Below are positions 42,132-51,143 of a stretch of DNA of 64,000 nucleotides, piece by piece. Source of the stretch: S015-6 sp964384945 (GTDB lineage Bacteria; Desulfobacterota; DSWW01); NCBI GenBank assembly GCA_964384945.1, contig CAYLMK010000003.1, positions 62,001 to 126,000 on the forward strand. Direction: 5' to 3'. The notes below the pieces were generated by a model. It was not told the origin of the DNA, made no database searches, and saw only the letters and a list, made by a program, of their open reading frames with translations. The position numbers were made by a program, and so were the translations under genes. Numbering within the stretch: the stretch's first letter is position 1; each line of letters opens with the position of its first letter.

Positions 42132-43135
42132 TGCGGACTGTCCGCCTTCTTCAGCCGACCGAGCATCTCGCGCGCCACCGATGCCGCGTCTCCCAGGATG
42201 CCCCACGTCGCGATCCGGAAGATGGGTGCCTGCGGGTCGGTGTTGACCGCGAGGATGTGGCGTGCATATTTCATCCCTGCCTGATGCTGATGAGCGCCCG
42301 AGATACCGAATGCCATGTAAAGCTCCGGGCCCACCTTCTTCCCCGTCTGGCCCACGAGTCTCTCCCTCGGCGCCCAACCCAGGTCCACCGCGATCCGGGA
42401 CGCTCCCACCGCGCCCCCCAACGAGCCGGCGAGTTCTCGCAAAAGCGCGAAATTCTCTTCGGATTGCATGCCTCTGCCCCCGGCGACCACAATCTCGGCA
42501 TCCTCCAGTTCGAGCGACTCGGCCGGCTCCAGGGCGCTCTCGATGATTTCCGATCGGCCCGGTCCGCCGCCCGGCTTTCGAAGAAGATGCACCTCCGGCA
42601 CCAAATCTCCATGCGCCCTCTCCTTCGAGGGCCGGGGGAAATCAAAGGCTCTCGGATAAAGGCTCGCCAGGCCGTGGGTCGGCGGAAGAAACTGGAGCGA
42701 CTCCGAAAGGACACCCTGCGCGAACGGCCGGGTGAGTGAAAGCGTCTCCCCTACCCTTCGCAGATAGGTCGCCCTTGCCACATACCCCGCGTCGACGAGC
42801 GCGGCGAGCCCGGGGGCCAGGCAGAGCGACAGGGGGGTGGCGCCGAAGAAAAAATGATGGGGCCTGTGTTGCAGGTAGAGGTCCTTGAGCCCGCAGAGCA
42901 GGGCTTCCCTGTCTCGGCTCGGATCCTCCGCCCCCTCGAGGCAGAGGATCCTTCGAACGCCCAGGGAGCCCAGGTACTCGAGACGAAACCCATCCGGCCG
43001 GCTTCCTGCCCAGAGGACGGCCGTTTCCATCCCGTGCTGCCTCTGAAAGGCCAGGCCCGCCGAAAGGGCCTCGAGGGACTCGCGGGGGATTCTGCCCCGT
43101 GGGCACTCAACGAACACCCAGCAAGCTGCACCCAA
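42128..43135 (-). CDS. etfA: Electron transfer flavoprotein subunit alpha
   Basis: The 335-residue protein uses a TTG start at 43135. It is supported by AGGAG six bases upstream and by the family-typical opening WVFVECPRGRIPRESLEAL. The C-terminal FAD domain contains IVVAGGRGMQSEENFALLRELA, GWAPRERLVGQTGKKVGPELY, and YMAFGISGAHQHQAGMK, ending with the NTDPQAPIFRIATWGILGD segment. EtfA carries the FAD that receives electrons from the dehydrogenase. It lies between the OYE-type reductase and etfB in one operon. Confidence 0.9.
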   Translation of the reverse strand: MGAACWVFVECPRGRIPRESLEALSAGLAFQRQHGMETAVLWAGSRPDGFRLEYLGSLGVRRILCLEGAEDPSRDREALLCGLKDLYLQHRPHHFFFGATPLSLCLAPGLAALVDAGYVARATYLRRVGETLSLTRPFAQGVLSESLQFLPPTHGLASLYPRAFDFPRPSKERAHGDLVPEVHLLRKPGGGPGRSEIIESALEPAESLELEDAEIVVAGGRGMQSEENFALLRELAGSLGGAVGASRIAVDLGWAPRERLVGQTGKKVGPELYMAFGISGAHQHQAGMKYARHILAVNTDPQAPIFRIATWGILGDAASVAREMLGRLKKADSPQ

Positions 43136-43144
43136 CAGGAGCTC

Positions 43145-45124
43145 CTAGTCGATCGAGTTGGCCGCCACGTATCCCTCATACACCGCCTGGAGCATGGTCC
43201 GGGGAGAGACGGCATCCCCGACCCGGGCAAGCCCCTTCACCTTGCCCTTCAACTGTCTGTAAAGGGAATCGTTCGATCTTCTCCAATACGAAAGGACCAG
43301 GGTGTCACAGGGAATCTCCCGCTCGACCAACGTCATCGGGTTGTAACCGACGCAGACCCCGGGCAGAGCGGTCTTGAGGGCCGTCATGTAGGTGAGCTTC
43401 ACGTTCTTCATGGAGAGGCTCATGAGGTGGGTTACCAGGGTCGGCCCGTCCACGTCGAACGCGGACCAGAGCATGCGCATTCCCATGACCAGGATCTCGA
43501 CCTGCTTGCCCTGGGCCGAGAGGAAATCGGCCGTCGCAAACCCCTGCAGATGGGGCTGGACGTCGTAGATGAGGACCCGATCGCCGGTCTCCTCCTCGCC
43601 CGAGAGCACGTGCCAGGCCGACACGACGTGCGCGTCCGGGTGGATCTCCAGGGCCATGTCCGGCCCCACCTCTTCCGGGGTGGGCCGCGTGATCGGACGG
43701 GCCCCTGTCGCAAGGATGACATGGTCCGGGCCCTGTTTCCGTACCATCTCTTCGGTCACCTCGGCTCCGAACTCGATGGGCACCGAAAGCCGAGCCAGGT
43801 CCTTTTCCAGGTTCCGAACCGCCTCCATCAGGTCCCCTCGCAGGGGCGCCCTGGAGGCGACAAGGATCTGGCCCCCGAGGGCCGGACCCTTTTCGTAGAG
43901 AATCACATCGTGCCCCTTGGCCGCGGCCACCTTCGCGGCGCTCATCCCCGCCAATCCGCCCCCGACGACCATCACCCTCTTGCGGCTGGCTGCCGGGCGT
44001 ATTCTGAGTTCGCCTTCCCTGCCCGCCTCCGGGTTCTGGACACATGTAATCGGCATCAACTCCTCGCACCGACCCCAACACCCCTCGTTGCAGTTCATGC
44101 AAAGCCGGATCTCCTCCTCACGGCCCTCCCGGGCCTTTTTCGGAAGCTCCGGGTCGCAGATCGTGGCACGGGTCATGGCCACCATGTCGGCCTCGTTGTT
44201 CGCAATGATCTCCTCTGCGGTCCGGGGATCCGTGATCTTGATCGCCGTGAACACGGGAATGTCGACAACCTGTTTGACCTCCGCCGCCATCCAGACGAAG
44301 GGCCGGGGCGGCGTACCCATCGGCGGAATCGCAACGGCCGCGGTCTTGTACGTGCTCACCGTGACGTTCAGAAAATCCACCTGTCCGGTCTCCTCCCATG
44401 CCTGACAAACCTCCAGCATCTCCGGCAGATGAATCCCGCTCTCCAGAAGCTCGTCCCCGCTCGTCCGCAGCCCGACCACGAAATCCTCGCCCACGGCCTT
44501 GCGGACCGCGTCGATCACCTCCAGGCTGAAACGCATGCGATTCTCGAGGCTCCCGCCGTACTTGTCGGTTCGAAGATTCGCGTACGGCGAAAGAAACTGC
44601 TGAGGCAGATACCCGTGGCCCGCGTGGATCTCCGCACCGTCGAAGCCCCCCTTCTTCAAACGCAGAGCGGCCTGGGCGTACTGCGCGACGATCTGCTCGA
44701 TCTCCTCCTCCTCCAGTTCCTTGGGCACCTCGCCGATGGCGGGGCTGGGCACGCAGGAGGCGGACTGAACCGGGAGCCAGGAAATCTTCGAGTGCGTGTG
44801 ATGACCGTTATGCCAGAGTTGAGCGAAAAGCTTCGTGCCGTGCGGATGCACCGCATCGGAGATCATCCTGTATCTCTCGATGATTTCATCCCGGTCGGCA
44901 AAGCACAGGCTGGGAACCGGCCAGCAGTGCCGGGAGACGCTCTGCACCTCCATGGTGATCATGCCGATCCCGCCCCTTGCCCGCGCCTCGTAATAGTGCA
45001 TGTGCCGCAGGGACGGCAGGTTGTTCTCGGCAAAATGGGTCAGATGCCCGGACGAGAAGATGCGGTTCGGAATCGTCAGGTGCCGGATCTTCAGAGGCGA
45101 GAAGAGGTTCGGAAAGGCGCTCAT
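43145..45124 (-). CDS. Old Yellow Enzyme/2,4-dienoyl-CoA reductase-like FMN-FAD-FeS flavoprotein
   Basis: From ATG 45124 the 659-residue protein has an FMN TIM barrel (about 1-340) beginning MSAFPNLFSPLKIRHLTIPN, with AEIHAGHGYLPQQFLSP carrying the His pair that replaces the usual HxxH/Y in such enzymes. A [4Fe-4S] site follows (CMNCNEGCWGRC with a fourth Cys in PITC), then an FAD/NAD domain with VMVVGGGLAGMSAAKVAA near 390. Members reduce dienoyl-CoA or other alpha,beta-unsaturated substrates with NAD(P)H. Being first in an operon with ETF and its quinone reductase, it may exchange electrons with ETF. The divergent region of about 177 bp upstream separates it from a RelA-like gene. Confidence 0.85.
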   Translation of the reverse strand: MSAFPNLFSPLKIRHLTIPNRIFSSGHLTHFAENNLPSLRHMHYYEARARGGIGMITMEVQSVSRHCWPVPSLCFADRDEIIERYRMISDAVHPHGTKLFAQLWHNGHHTHSKISWLPVQSASCVPSPAIGEVPKELEEEEIEQIVAQYAQAALRLKKGGFDGAEIHAGHGYLPQQFLSPYANLRTDKYGGSLENRMRFSLEVIDAVRKAVGEDFVVGLRTSGDELLESGIHLPEMLEVCQAWEETGQVDFLNVTVSTYKTAAVAIPPMGTPPRPFVWMAAEVKQVVDIPVFTAIKITDPRTAEEIIANNEADMVAMTRATICDPELPKKAREGREEEIRLCMNCNEGCWGRCEELMPITCVQNPEAGREGELRIRPAASRKRVMVVGGGLAGMSAAKVAAAKGHDVILYEKGPALGGQILVASRAPLRGDLMEAVRNLEKDLARLSVPIEFGAEVTEEMVRKQGPDHVILATGARPITRPTPEEVGPDMALEIHPDAHVVSAWHVLSGEEETGDRVLIYDVQPHLQGFATADFLSAQGKQVEILVMGMRMLWSAFDVDGPTLVTHLMSLSMKNVKLTYMTALKTALPGVCVGYNPMTLVEREIPCDTLVLSYWRRSNDSLYRQLKGKVKGLARVGDAVSPRTMLQAVYEGYVAANSID

Positions 45125-45301
45125 GTTGTCTCCTTCTTGTGCGGCAATGGGGAGATTTCCACAATAGGGGAATCCGCGCACCTTTTTCAAGCCCCCGGAG
45201 AGCCTTATCGCCTTCGGCCCGGCCGGTGGAGCGGCGCGAATGACATCCGGCCCCGAAATGTATACCATGCTTTCGAGCAGCGCACCGAAGGGGTTCGCCA
45301 G

Positions 45302-46735
45302 ATGCGAATCGAGGATTACACCGGCAAGATCTCCCTTTTCTACGAAGCCAGCCCTCATCTGAGCCACCACGAACTCGCCGTCCTTCTCACGGCGGACCTG
45401 CTGTACAGGGACCTCCCGGACGACCTCCCCGAGTTTCGGAAGAAATACGCGCATCTCGACCCTTCCGTGCTCAAGGGTCCGCACGAAGGAATCACCTTCC
45501 TGCGGATCGCCGAGGACCCGCAACCTCCCTCGGTCCTCAAGGAACGCCTGAACGCCTATCTGAACGTCAAGTTTCACGACATCTCCCATGCAAAGAACTT
45601 CGAACAAAACGCCCTGCTGTTCCGGAAGCGATCCGAGATCGCCTCCCGGATCATCGAAGAGATCCTCGCCAGGACCGGCTTTCCGAAAGAGATCACCACG
45701 GTTCTCCGCGAGACGGAGGAGGCCCGGTCCTGTTCCGACTTCTTCGAGATGCTCCAACGCTTCAAGGCGGCCCGGGACAACCGGCTGCGCTATGAGATCC
45801 TGCGGAAGATCGGATTGATCGTCCTAACGGCAAGGATCGACCGAACCGTGGAGCTCGAGGAACTCGAAAAAAGAAAGAAAGAGGTTTCGAAGGTCTTTCG
45901 GAAGGGCCTCCGGGGCGCCGTCCGGGCCGGCAAGGTATACTATCTCTGGCTGAATGCCCGGCACAAGGTCGAGTTTTCCACCGATGAGGGGCGCGCCCAG
46001 CGCCGGCGTGCCGAGGAACTGGAAAGGCGCAGGCGCCGTGCCTGCAAGGTCTATCCGCTTCAGAAATTCGTCTGCCGTCCGTTCACGACCTTTTCAGGCA
46101 ACGAAATCCTGCACATGGAAATCCGAAGCAAGTTCCAGAACAAGGCAGGGCTCTCGTACACCTCCTACGTCGAGAAGATGCTGAGAAAGAACCTCGAATT
46201 TCCGAATCAGGTTCACGACACAATCGGCGTCAGGCTGGTCGTGGAAAAGGAGAGGCAGATCCCCGGGATCATCCGCGACCTGGAATCGTTCCTGGGCGGA
46301 AGCTCGACCCGAAAAATGGAAAAGAACACCTACCACCGATTCGGAAGGCGCCGGTTGAGCGAGTACTCATCTCCCGAATACTTTGTCTGGAAGGCCGTGT
46401 ACGACATCACGCTCCCGCATCCGTCGATCCCGCAGATCCGAAAAATGCTCAGGCTCACGAAGAGGAACCCCGTGGCTCAGCGCGAACTCAGGGACCGCCT
46501 GCATTACTTTCTCAACCATCCGAGCGATTTTGTCATCGAGGTGCAACTGCAGGATATCCGGTCCTATCTGCTCAGCATTGCCGAGGGAAGTCCTACGGCC
46601 CACGCCTGGCTCAAAATGAATCAGATACGATCGAATTCGTTCTACAAGTTCTTTCCCGCCGAGATCTATGAGCCGGAGATCACCCGTCTCAAGCTTGATC
46701 TCCTCGGCCGCGGTCCCAAAGCCCCGCCCGCCTGA
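45302..46735 (+). CDS. RelA/SpoT-like nucleotidyltransferase-fold protein with long N-terminal region
   Basis: The 477-residue protein is predominantly helical for about 250 residues and then has a region like the RelA/SpoT synthetase domain. The similar segments are EIRSKFQNKAGLSYTSYVEK (residues 273-292), the strand VHDTIGVRLVVEKERQIPGI (304-323), where D306 and R311 match the D-x-x-x-x-R pattern, and FVIEVQLQD (410-418), matching the ExQ strand that binds the nucleotide. No HD hydrolase motif is present. The N-terminus contains a repeated pattern of charged helices. This is a weak domain call on spacing and motif only. A role in alarmone synthesis or as a related nucleotidyl-transferase is an inference. 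It is transcribed divergently from the OYE operon. Confidence 0.5.
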   Translation: MRIEDYTGKISLFYEASPHLSHHELAVLLTADLLYRDLPDDLPEFRKKYAHLDPSVLKGPHEGITFLRIAEDPQPPSVLKERLNAYLNVKFHDISHAKNFEQNALLFRKRSEIASRIIEEILARTGFPKEITTVLRETEEARSCSDFFEMLQRFKAARDNRLRYEILRKIGLIVLTARIDRTVELEELEKRKKEVSKVFRKGLRGAVRAGKVYYLWLNARHKVEFSTDEGRAQRRRAEELERRRRRACKVYPLQKFVCRPFTTFSGNEILHMEIRSKFQNKAGLSYTSYVEKMLRKNLEFPNQVHDTIGVRLVVEKERQIPGIIRDLESFLGGSSTRKMEKNTYHRFGRRRLSEYSSPEYFVWKAVYDITLPHPSIPQIRKMLRLTKRNPVAQRELRDRLHYFLNHPSDFVIEVQLQDIRSYLLSIAEGSPTAHAWLKMNQIRSNSFYKFFPAEIYEPEITRLKLDLLGRGPKAPPA

Positions 46736-46751
46736 CGGCATCCCCCCCGCT

Positions 46752-47558
46752 TCATCCCCGCCTGTAAAGCAGAAAGCTCAGGTCGTCCGGCTTCGATGGC
46801 TGTCCCTCGGCCGGCTTGAGCATTCGCGCGCGGCACCTCTCGGCAAGGCTCCGGCCCGCATCCGGCAGTCTTCCCCTGCGGCAGATCTGCACGATCTCCT
46901 CGGTGTGCAGGTTGTCGAACAGGCCGTCCGTCGCCACCACAAGCGTGTCCCGTGGCGCCATCGCAACGGCAGAGCCGATTTCGATGTACATCTCCGAGGA
47001 ACCGAGCGCATTCGAAATCACGTGCCTCTGTTCGTGGTGCATCGCCTGCTCGTCGTCGAGGATCCCGGCCTCGACGGCGTATCCGACGGGGGAGTGCGCC
47101 TTCGTGAGAAGCTTGATCCTGCCCCTCTGCCCGAAGAGCAGGATTTGAGAGTCGCCCACGTGATAGGGGCGCACGGTGCCTCCTTGAATCTCGACGGCGG
47201 CCACAGTGCTTGCCGCCCCGCTGCCGCGGGCCGCGAGCTCCTCGTTGGCCCTTTCGATCCCGTTGATGATCGCGTCACGCAGGTCGCTTCCCTCCCCCGC
47301 GGCCTCGCGGAGGGCCCGCTCGATCGACCGAATCGCCACGCCCGACGCAGCGGCCCCTGCCGGAAGCCCTCCGACGCCGTCCGCGATCACGAGAACGCCG
47401 GACTTCTCGCAGAAGGGCAGGACCGCCACGGCGTCCTCGTTCGCCGAATCCTTCTGCGGATTCCGGCTCGTGTATACGAGCGCCGTCCCCTCCGCAATTC
47501 GGGCCAACTCGCATTCGGCCAGATCCTGTTCGCAGTAGATCCGAACCACGGAACTCAT
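46752..47558 (-). CDS. PP2C-type protein serine/threonine phosphatase
   Basis: The 268-residue protein contains the PP2C metal motifs: SRNPQKDSANEDAVAV, VLVIADGVGGLPAG, VGDSQILLFG, VATDGLFDNLHTEEI and PDDLSFLLYRRG. Start ATG 47558 is chosen from the family opening; an ATG 27 bp earlier (MKNGAEREE) is possible. Proteins of this size act as cytosolic phosphatases in serine/threonine kinase or anti-sigma-factor circuits. No kinase partner is seen nearby; a small DUF202-like membrane protein gene lies 23 bp upstream in the same direction. Confidence 0.85.
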   Translation of the reverse strand: MSSVVRIYCEQDLAECELARIAEGTALVYTSRNPQKDSANEDAVAVLPFCEKSGVLVIADGVGGLPAGAAASGVAIRSIERALREAAGEGSDLRDAIINGIERANEELAARGSGAASTVAAVEIQGGTVRPYHVGDSQILLFGQRGRIKLLTKAHSPVGYAVEAGILDDEQAMHHEQRHVISNALGSSEMYIEIGSAVAMAPRDTLVVATDGLFDNLHTEEIVQICRRGRLPDAGRSLAERCRARMLKPAEGQPSKPDDLSFLLYRRG

Positions 47559-47581
47559 TTCCTCCCTCTCCGCACCGTTCT

Positions 47582-47971
47582 TCATTCCTCCAGCAGGTCC
47601 TTCCAGGCGGCGTGCTTCAGCTTGATCTTTCGGATTTGTTCGCTCTGGTGGCGATGCCGCATCAGAGAGACAAAAATGAGGTAGCTTCCCACCGCGACGA
47701 GAAGCGCGCAAAGGAAAAAGAGGGGTATCAGAAAATGCAGGTTATCCAGGAAATCATAGAACCGGGAAGTGGTAACCAGGACGGTTGTCACGGAAAGCGG
47801 CAGTGTGAAGATCGCAATGCCCGTCCGCAGCGCCGCAAGGGACGTCCGCTTCTCGGCTAGGAGCAGCTGCACCCTGGGTATGTCGATGGATTCGTCCTCA
47901 TCCGCGCCCCGCTCCCGGCGGCGGCCCTCCCTTCCGCTCTCCTCCCTCGTTGATCCAGGCGTCACTTCCAT
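47582..47971 (-). CDS. DUF202-like membrane protein
   Basis: The 129-residue protein has a charged N-terminus of about 35 residues. It then has LLAEKRTSLAALRTGIAIF, the DUF202-type opening (LAxxRTxLAxxRTG), and two further hydrophobic segments, IPLFFLCALLVAVGSYLIFV and the preceding strand. A basic tail follows. DUF202 proteins are inner-membrane proteins of unknown function. The gene precedes the PP2C phosphatase gene with a gap of 23 bp, so they are probably co-expressed. Confidence 0.65.
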   Translation of the reverse strand: MEVTPGSTREESGREGRRRERGADEDESIDIPRVQLLLAEKRTSLAALRTGIAIFTLPLSVTTVLVTTSRFYDFLDNLHFLIPLFFLCALLVAVGSYLIFVSLMRHRHQSEQIRKIKLKHAAWKDLLEE

Positions 47972-48162
47972 GCGTCCGGTTCCCGTTTGCGTTCGCTTGC
48001 CGTCTTGCCGTTCTCATCACGGGGCGGCACAAGGAGTATGAAAGCACGGCAGCCCGACAAAGTCCAGAGATTCGGCCATGGCTTGACCCTCCGAATCCCG
48101 TGTGTCATATAGCCTGAATCGGACCAACGAGTCGCTCGCAACCAAGCAGGGGGAACAGACAG

Positions 48163-49293
48163 ATGGGACCACTCGACGGCGTCAAGGTGATCGAGGTAGG
48201 GGGGCTGGCACCCGGGCCCTTTTGCGGCATGCTGCTTTCCGACATGGGGGCGGATGTCGTGCGCATCGAGCGCACCGATCAGCTCATGCTTACGGACCCG
48301 AAGTTCGATGTGTTGAAGCGAAACCGCAGATCCGTTGTCCTCGACCTGCGCGCGCCGCAAGCAGTCGAAGCGCTTCTGCGGATGGTGGAACAGGTCGACG
48401 CAATTCACGAGGGGTTCCGCCCCGGCGTGATGGAGAGGCTCGGTCTCGGTCCCGAGGTTTGTCTCAAACGAAATCCGAGACTCGTTTACGGCAGAATGAC
48501 CGGATGGGGCCAGGAGGGGCCGCTTGCGCTGGCTGCAGGCCACGACATCAACTACATTTCCCTGACGGGGACCTTGCACACAATCGGCAGAAAGGGCGAA
48601 CGACCCGTCCCGCCCCTGAACCTCATCGGCGATTTCGGCGGAGGCGGCATGCTGCTGGCATTCGGGATGGTCTGCGCCCTGTTCGAGGCCCGCCGCTCGG
48701 GCCAGGGCCAGGTCGTCGATGCGGCCATGATCGACGGGGCCGCCGCCCAGACGGCGATGATTTACGGATTCCGCGCCTCCGGCATCTGGACCGACGAACG
48801 CGAGGACAACCTCCTCGACGGCGCCGCGCATTTTTACGACACCTACGAGACGGCCGATGGAAAGTACGTGTCCGTGGGCTCCATCGAGCCGCAGTTTTAC
48901 GCTCTGCTGCTCAAGCACACCGGCATCGAAGACCCCGAGTTTCAAAACCAGCTCGACAAGGCCCGCTGGCCCGCCCTGAAGGCCCGGGTGGCCGAAGTCT
49001 TCCGGTCCAAGACCCGTGACGAGTGGTGCCGCATCATGGAGGGGACCGACGTTTGCTTCGCCCCGGTGCTTTCCCTGGACGAGGCCCGCGACCATCCGCA
49101 TAACCGGCACAGGAAGACCTTCATCGAGGTGGAGGGCGTCGCGCAGGGAGCGCCGGCGCCCCGTTTTTCCCGCACCGTGCCCGCCACGCCGAAGCCGCCC
49201 CCCAGAATCGGGCAGCACACCGAAGAGGTGCTGGCCGATTTCGGGTTCCGCTCCGACGAGATCCGGGCGCTCCGGGAAGCGAAGGTTATCTGA
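48163..49293 (+). CDS. CaiB/BaiF family: alpha-methylacyl-CoA racemase-like
   Basis: The 376-residue protein opens GPLDGVKVIEVGGLAPGPFC. It has the residues expected for the racemase subgroup: His127 in AAGHDINY, Asn153 and Asp157 in NLIGDFGGGG and Glu243 in VGSIEPQFY, at spacing close to mycobacterial MCR (His126, Asp156, Glu241). Racemases interconvert (R)- and (S)-2-methylacyl-CoA so that branched chains can enter beta-oxidation. Formyl-CoA transferase chemistry would need an Asp at a different place and is less likely. The gene is followed 20 bp later by an IlvD/Edd-like dehydratase in the same direction. Confidence 0.85.
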   Translation: MGPLDGVKVIEVGGLAPGPFCGMLLSDMGADVVRIERTDQLMLTDPKFDVLKRNRRSVVLDLRAPQAVEALLRMVEQVDAIHEGFRPGVMERLGLGPEVCLKRNPRLVYGRMTGWGQEGPLALAAGHDINYISLTGTLHTIGRKGERPVPPLNLIGDFGGGGMLLAFGMVCALFEARRSGQGQVVDAAMIDGAAAQTAMIYGFRASGIWTDEREDNLLDGAAHFYDTYETADGKYVSVGSIEPQFYALLLKHTGIEDPEFQNQLDKARWPALKARVAEVFRSKTRDEWCRIMEGTDVCFAPVLSLDEARDHPHNRHRKTFIEVEGVAQGAPAPRFSRTVPATPKPPPRIGQHTEEVLADFGFRSDEIRALREAKVI

Positions 49294-49313
49294 GTCTCGA
49301 GGAGGTGCCTCTC

Positions 49314-51065
49314 ATGACAAACCGAGGAGACAGGCCTTCGAAAAACGCCCCCGGCGGCCCTTCCGACCCCAGGGTGCCGGAGATGATCCAGGAACTTCTC
49401 GAGCAAGTCGTGATTCCCCCCTTGCTCTTCGGCTGCGGCTACAGCGAGGCCGACCTCGAGGCGCCGAGGATCGGGATCGCCAACACATGGACCGACCTGA
49501 ATCCCGGCCACGTGCATCTCAATCGAATCGCCGATCGCGTGCGCGAGGGGATTCGCCGCGCGGGCATGACGCCCTTCGGCTTCAACACCATCGCCCCCTG
49601 CGACGGGATGGCCAACGGACACGCCGGAATGCATTACATTCTTCCCGCCCGGGAGGTCATCGCGGATTCGGTCGAGATCATGGCCCGGGTCAACCGCCTC
49701 GACGGCATGGTATTAATCGGCTCATGCGACAAGATCGTGCCCGGACTGCTGATGGCCGCGGCCCGCGTCGATATCCCGTCCATCGTCCTCACCGGCGGGT
49801 ACCACCTCCCCTACTGTTATCCCGACCAGAACTTCGCCGAGGAGAAGGAATTCGCCCATTACGAGATCGGGAAGTTTTTTTTCGCCAAGAACGCGGGCAA
49901 GATCTCCGAAGAGGACTTCCGCAAGGCCCTGCGCGGGATCGTGACCGGCCCGGGCTCGTGCCCGATGATCGGCACGGCGATCACCATGCAGTGCATGACC
50001 GAGGCGCTCGGCATGGCCCTGCCCTATTCGTCCATCCTCCTGGCCGAGAGCAGCGATAAATTCGATTTTGCCCGAAGAGCGGGAGAGGCGCTCACGTTTC
50101 TGATCGAGAACGACATCAGACCCTCCAGGATCCTGACCGCCCAGGCCTTTCGAAACGCGATCACGGTGCTCCACACCATGGGAGGGTCCACGAACGCGTT
50201 CCTGCATCTCCCCGCGATCGCCAACGAACTGGACATCCCGCTCCCGATCGACCTGTTCGACGAACTGAGCGAACGAACGCCGCAGACCTGCGCGGTGAAG
50301 CCGAACGGCCTTCGCGCCATCGACGCGATCGACGAGGCCGGTGGCATCCCGGCCGTGATGAAAAACATCGCATCCCTTCTGGATCTCGACGTGCTCACGG
50401 TGGCAGGCAGGAAGCTCGGAGACGTCCTGAGCGAAGCGGTGGTCAAGGACCGCTCCGTCATTCGGCCCATGGACGATCCGGTCCGTCCCGACGGAGGACT
50501 CACCGTGCTCCGGGGCAATCTCTCTCCCGACGGCGCGATCGTCAAGAAGTCGGCCGTTCCCCCACACCTTTTCCACTACCGGGGGCCCGCACGCGTCTTC
50601 GAGTGCGAGGAGGATGCCATCTACAGTATGTTTTACGGGCACGTAAAGCAGGGGGAGTGCATCATCATACGTTACGAAGGACCCAAGGGAGGACCCGGGA
50701 TGCGTGAGATGGCCTTGCCCGCACACCTCCTGCAGCTTCTGGGGCTCGGGGAGTCCGGCGCGCTCGTCACCGACGGACGCTACAGCGGCAGCAACTATGG
50801 GATCTGCGTCGGTCACGTGTCGCCGGAGGCGGCCGAGGGCGGAGCCCTTGCCGTGGTCCAGGACGGCGACCCGATCGAGGTCAACATCCCGGAAAGGCGT
50901 ATCCGCCTGGACATCCCGGACGCGGAGCTTCGGAAGAGGCTGGCAGCGTGGCGACCGCCGCCGCCCAAACACCGAAAGGGGATCCTCGCCTGGTATGCGA
51001 GGAACGTGACCTCGGGCGACAAGGGGGCCGTTCTGTCCGCCCTGCGCGAGCCCGCGCAAGGCTAG
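49314..51065 (+). CDS. ilvD: Dihydroxy-acid dehydratase/IlvD-Edd family
   Basis: The 583-residue protein uses ATG 49314, which has AGGAGG 8 bases upstream; a GTG 9 bases earlier is in the same frame. The Fe-S and metal motifs are NTIAPCDGMANGHAGMHYIL, VLIGSCDKIVPGLLMAAAR and TGPGSCPMIGTAITMQCM, with THE C-terminal VTDGRYSGSNYGICVGHVSPEA. The third motif reads GSCPMIGTA where canonical IlvD has GaCgGMYTAnTM, so the substrate may not be the valine/isoleucine intermediate; sugar-acid or other hydroxyacid dehydration is possible. Its pairing with a CaiB-type racemase rather than with ilvB, ilvC or leu genes supports a catabolic rather than biosynthetic role. Confidence 0.8.
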   Translation: MTNRGDRPSKNAPGGPSDPRVPEMIQELLEQVVIPPLLFGCGYSEADLEAPRIGIANTWTDLNPGHVHLNRIADRVREGIRRAGMTPFGFNTIAPCDGMANGHAGMHYILPAREVIADSVEIMARVNRLDGMVLIGSCDKIVPGLLMAAARVDIPSIVLTGGYHLPYCYPDQNFAEEKEFAHYEIGKFFFAKNAGKISEEDFRKALRGIVTGPGSCPMIGTAITMQCMTEALGMALPYSSILLAESSDKFDFARRAGEALTFLIENDIRPSRILTAQAFRNAITVLHTMGGSTNAFLHLPAIANELDIPLPIDLFDELSERTPQTCAVKPNGLRAIDAIDEAGGIPAVMKNIASLLDLDVLTVAGRKLGDVLSEAVVKDRSVIRPMDDPVRPDGGLTVLRGNLSPDGAIVKKSAVPPHLFHYRGPARVFECEEDAIYSMFYGHVKQGECIIIRYEGPKGGPGMREMALPAHLLQLLGLGESGALVTDGRYSGSNYGICVGHVSPEAAEGGALAVVQDGDPIEVNIPERRIRLDIPDAELRKRLAAWRPPPPKHRKGILAWYARNVTSGDKGAVLSALREPAQG

Positions 51066-51143
51066 AGTCTCCGGCGCAGGAACACGGCGACGCATGCAGC
51101 GTCGGACGAGCCCGACCGTATGCCGGCCTGGCTGTGCGCGAGG

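Noticed and set aside
42854..45301. Plus-strand frame reading into the RelA-like gene for more than 800 residues
   Set aside because: It is antisense to the OYE-type and etfA genes; the protein-like part begins only at ATG 45302.
45125..45757. Extension of the OYE-type protein upstream by about 211 residues
   Set aside because: The family opening MSAFPNLFSPLKI starts at 45124, and the extension is antisense to the RelA-like gene.
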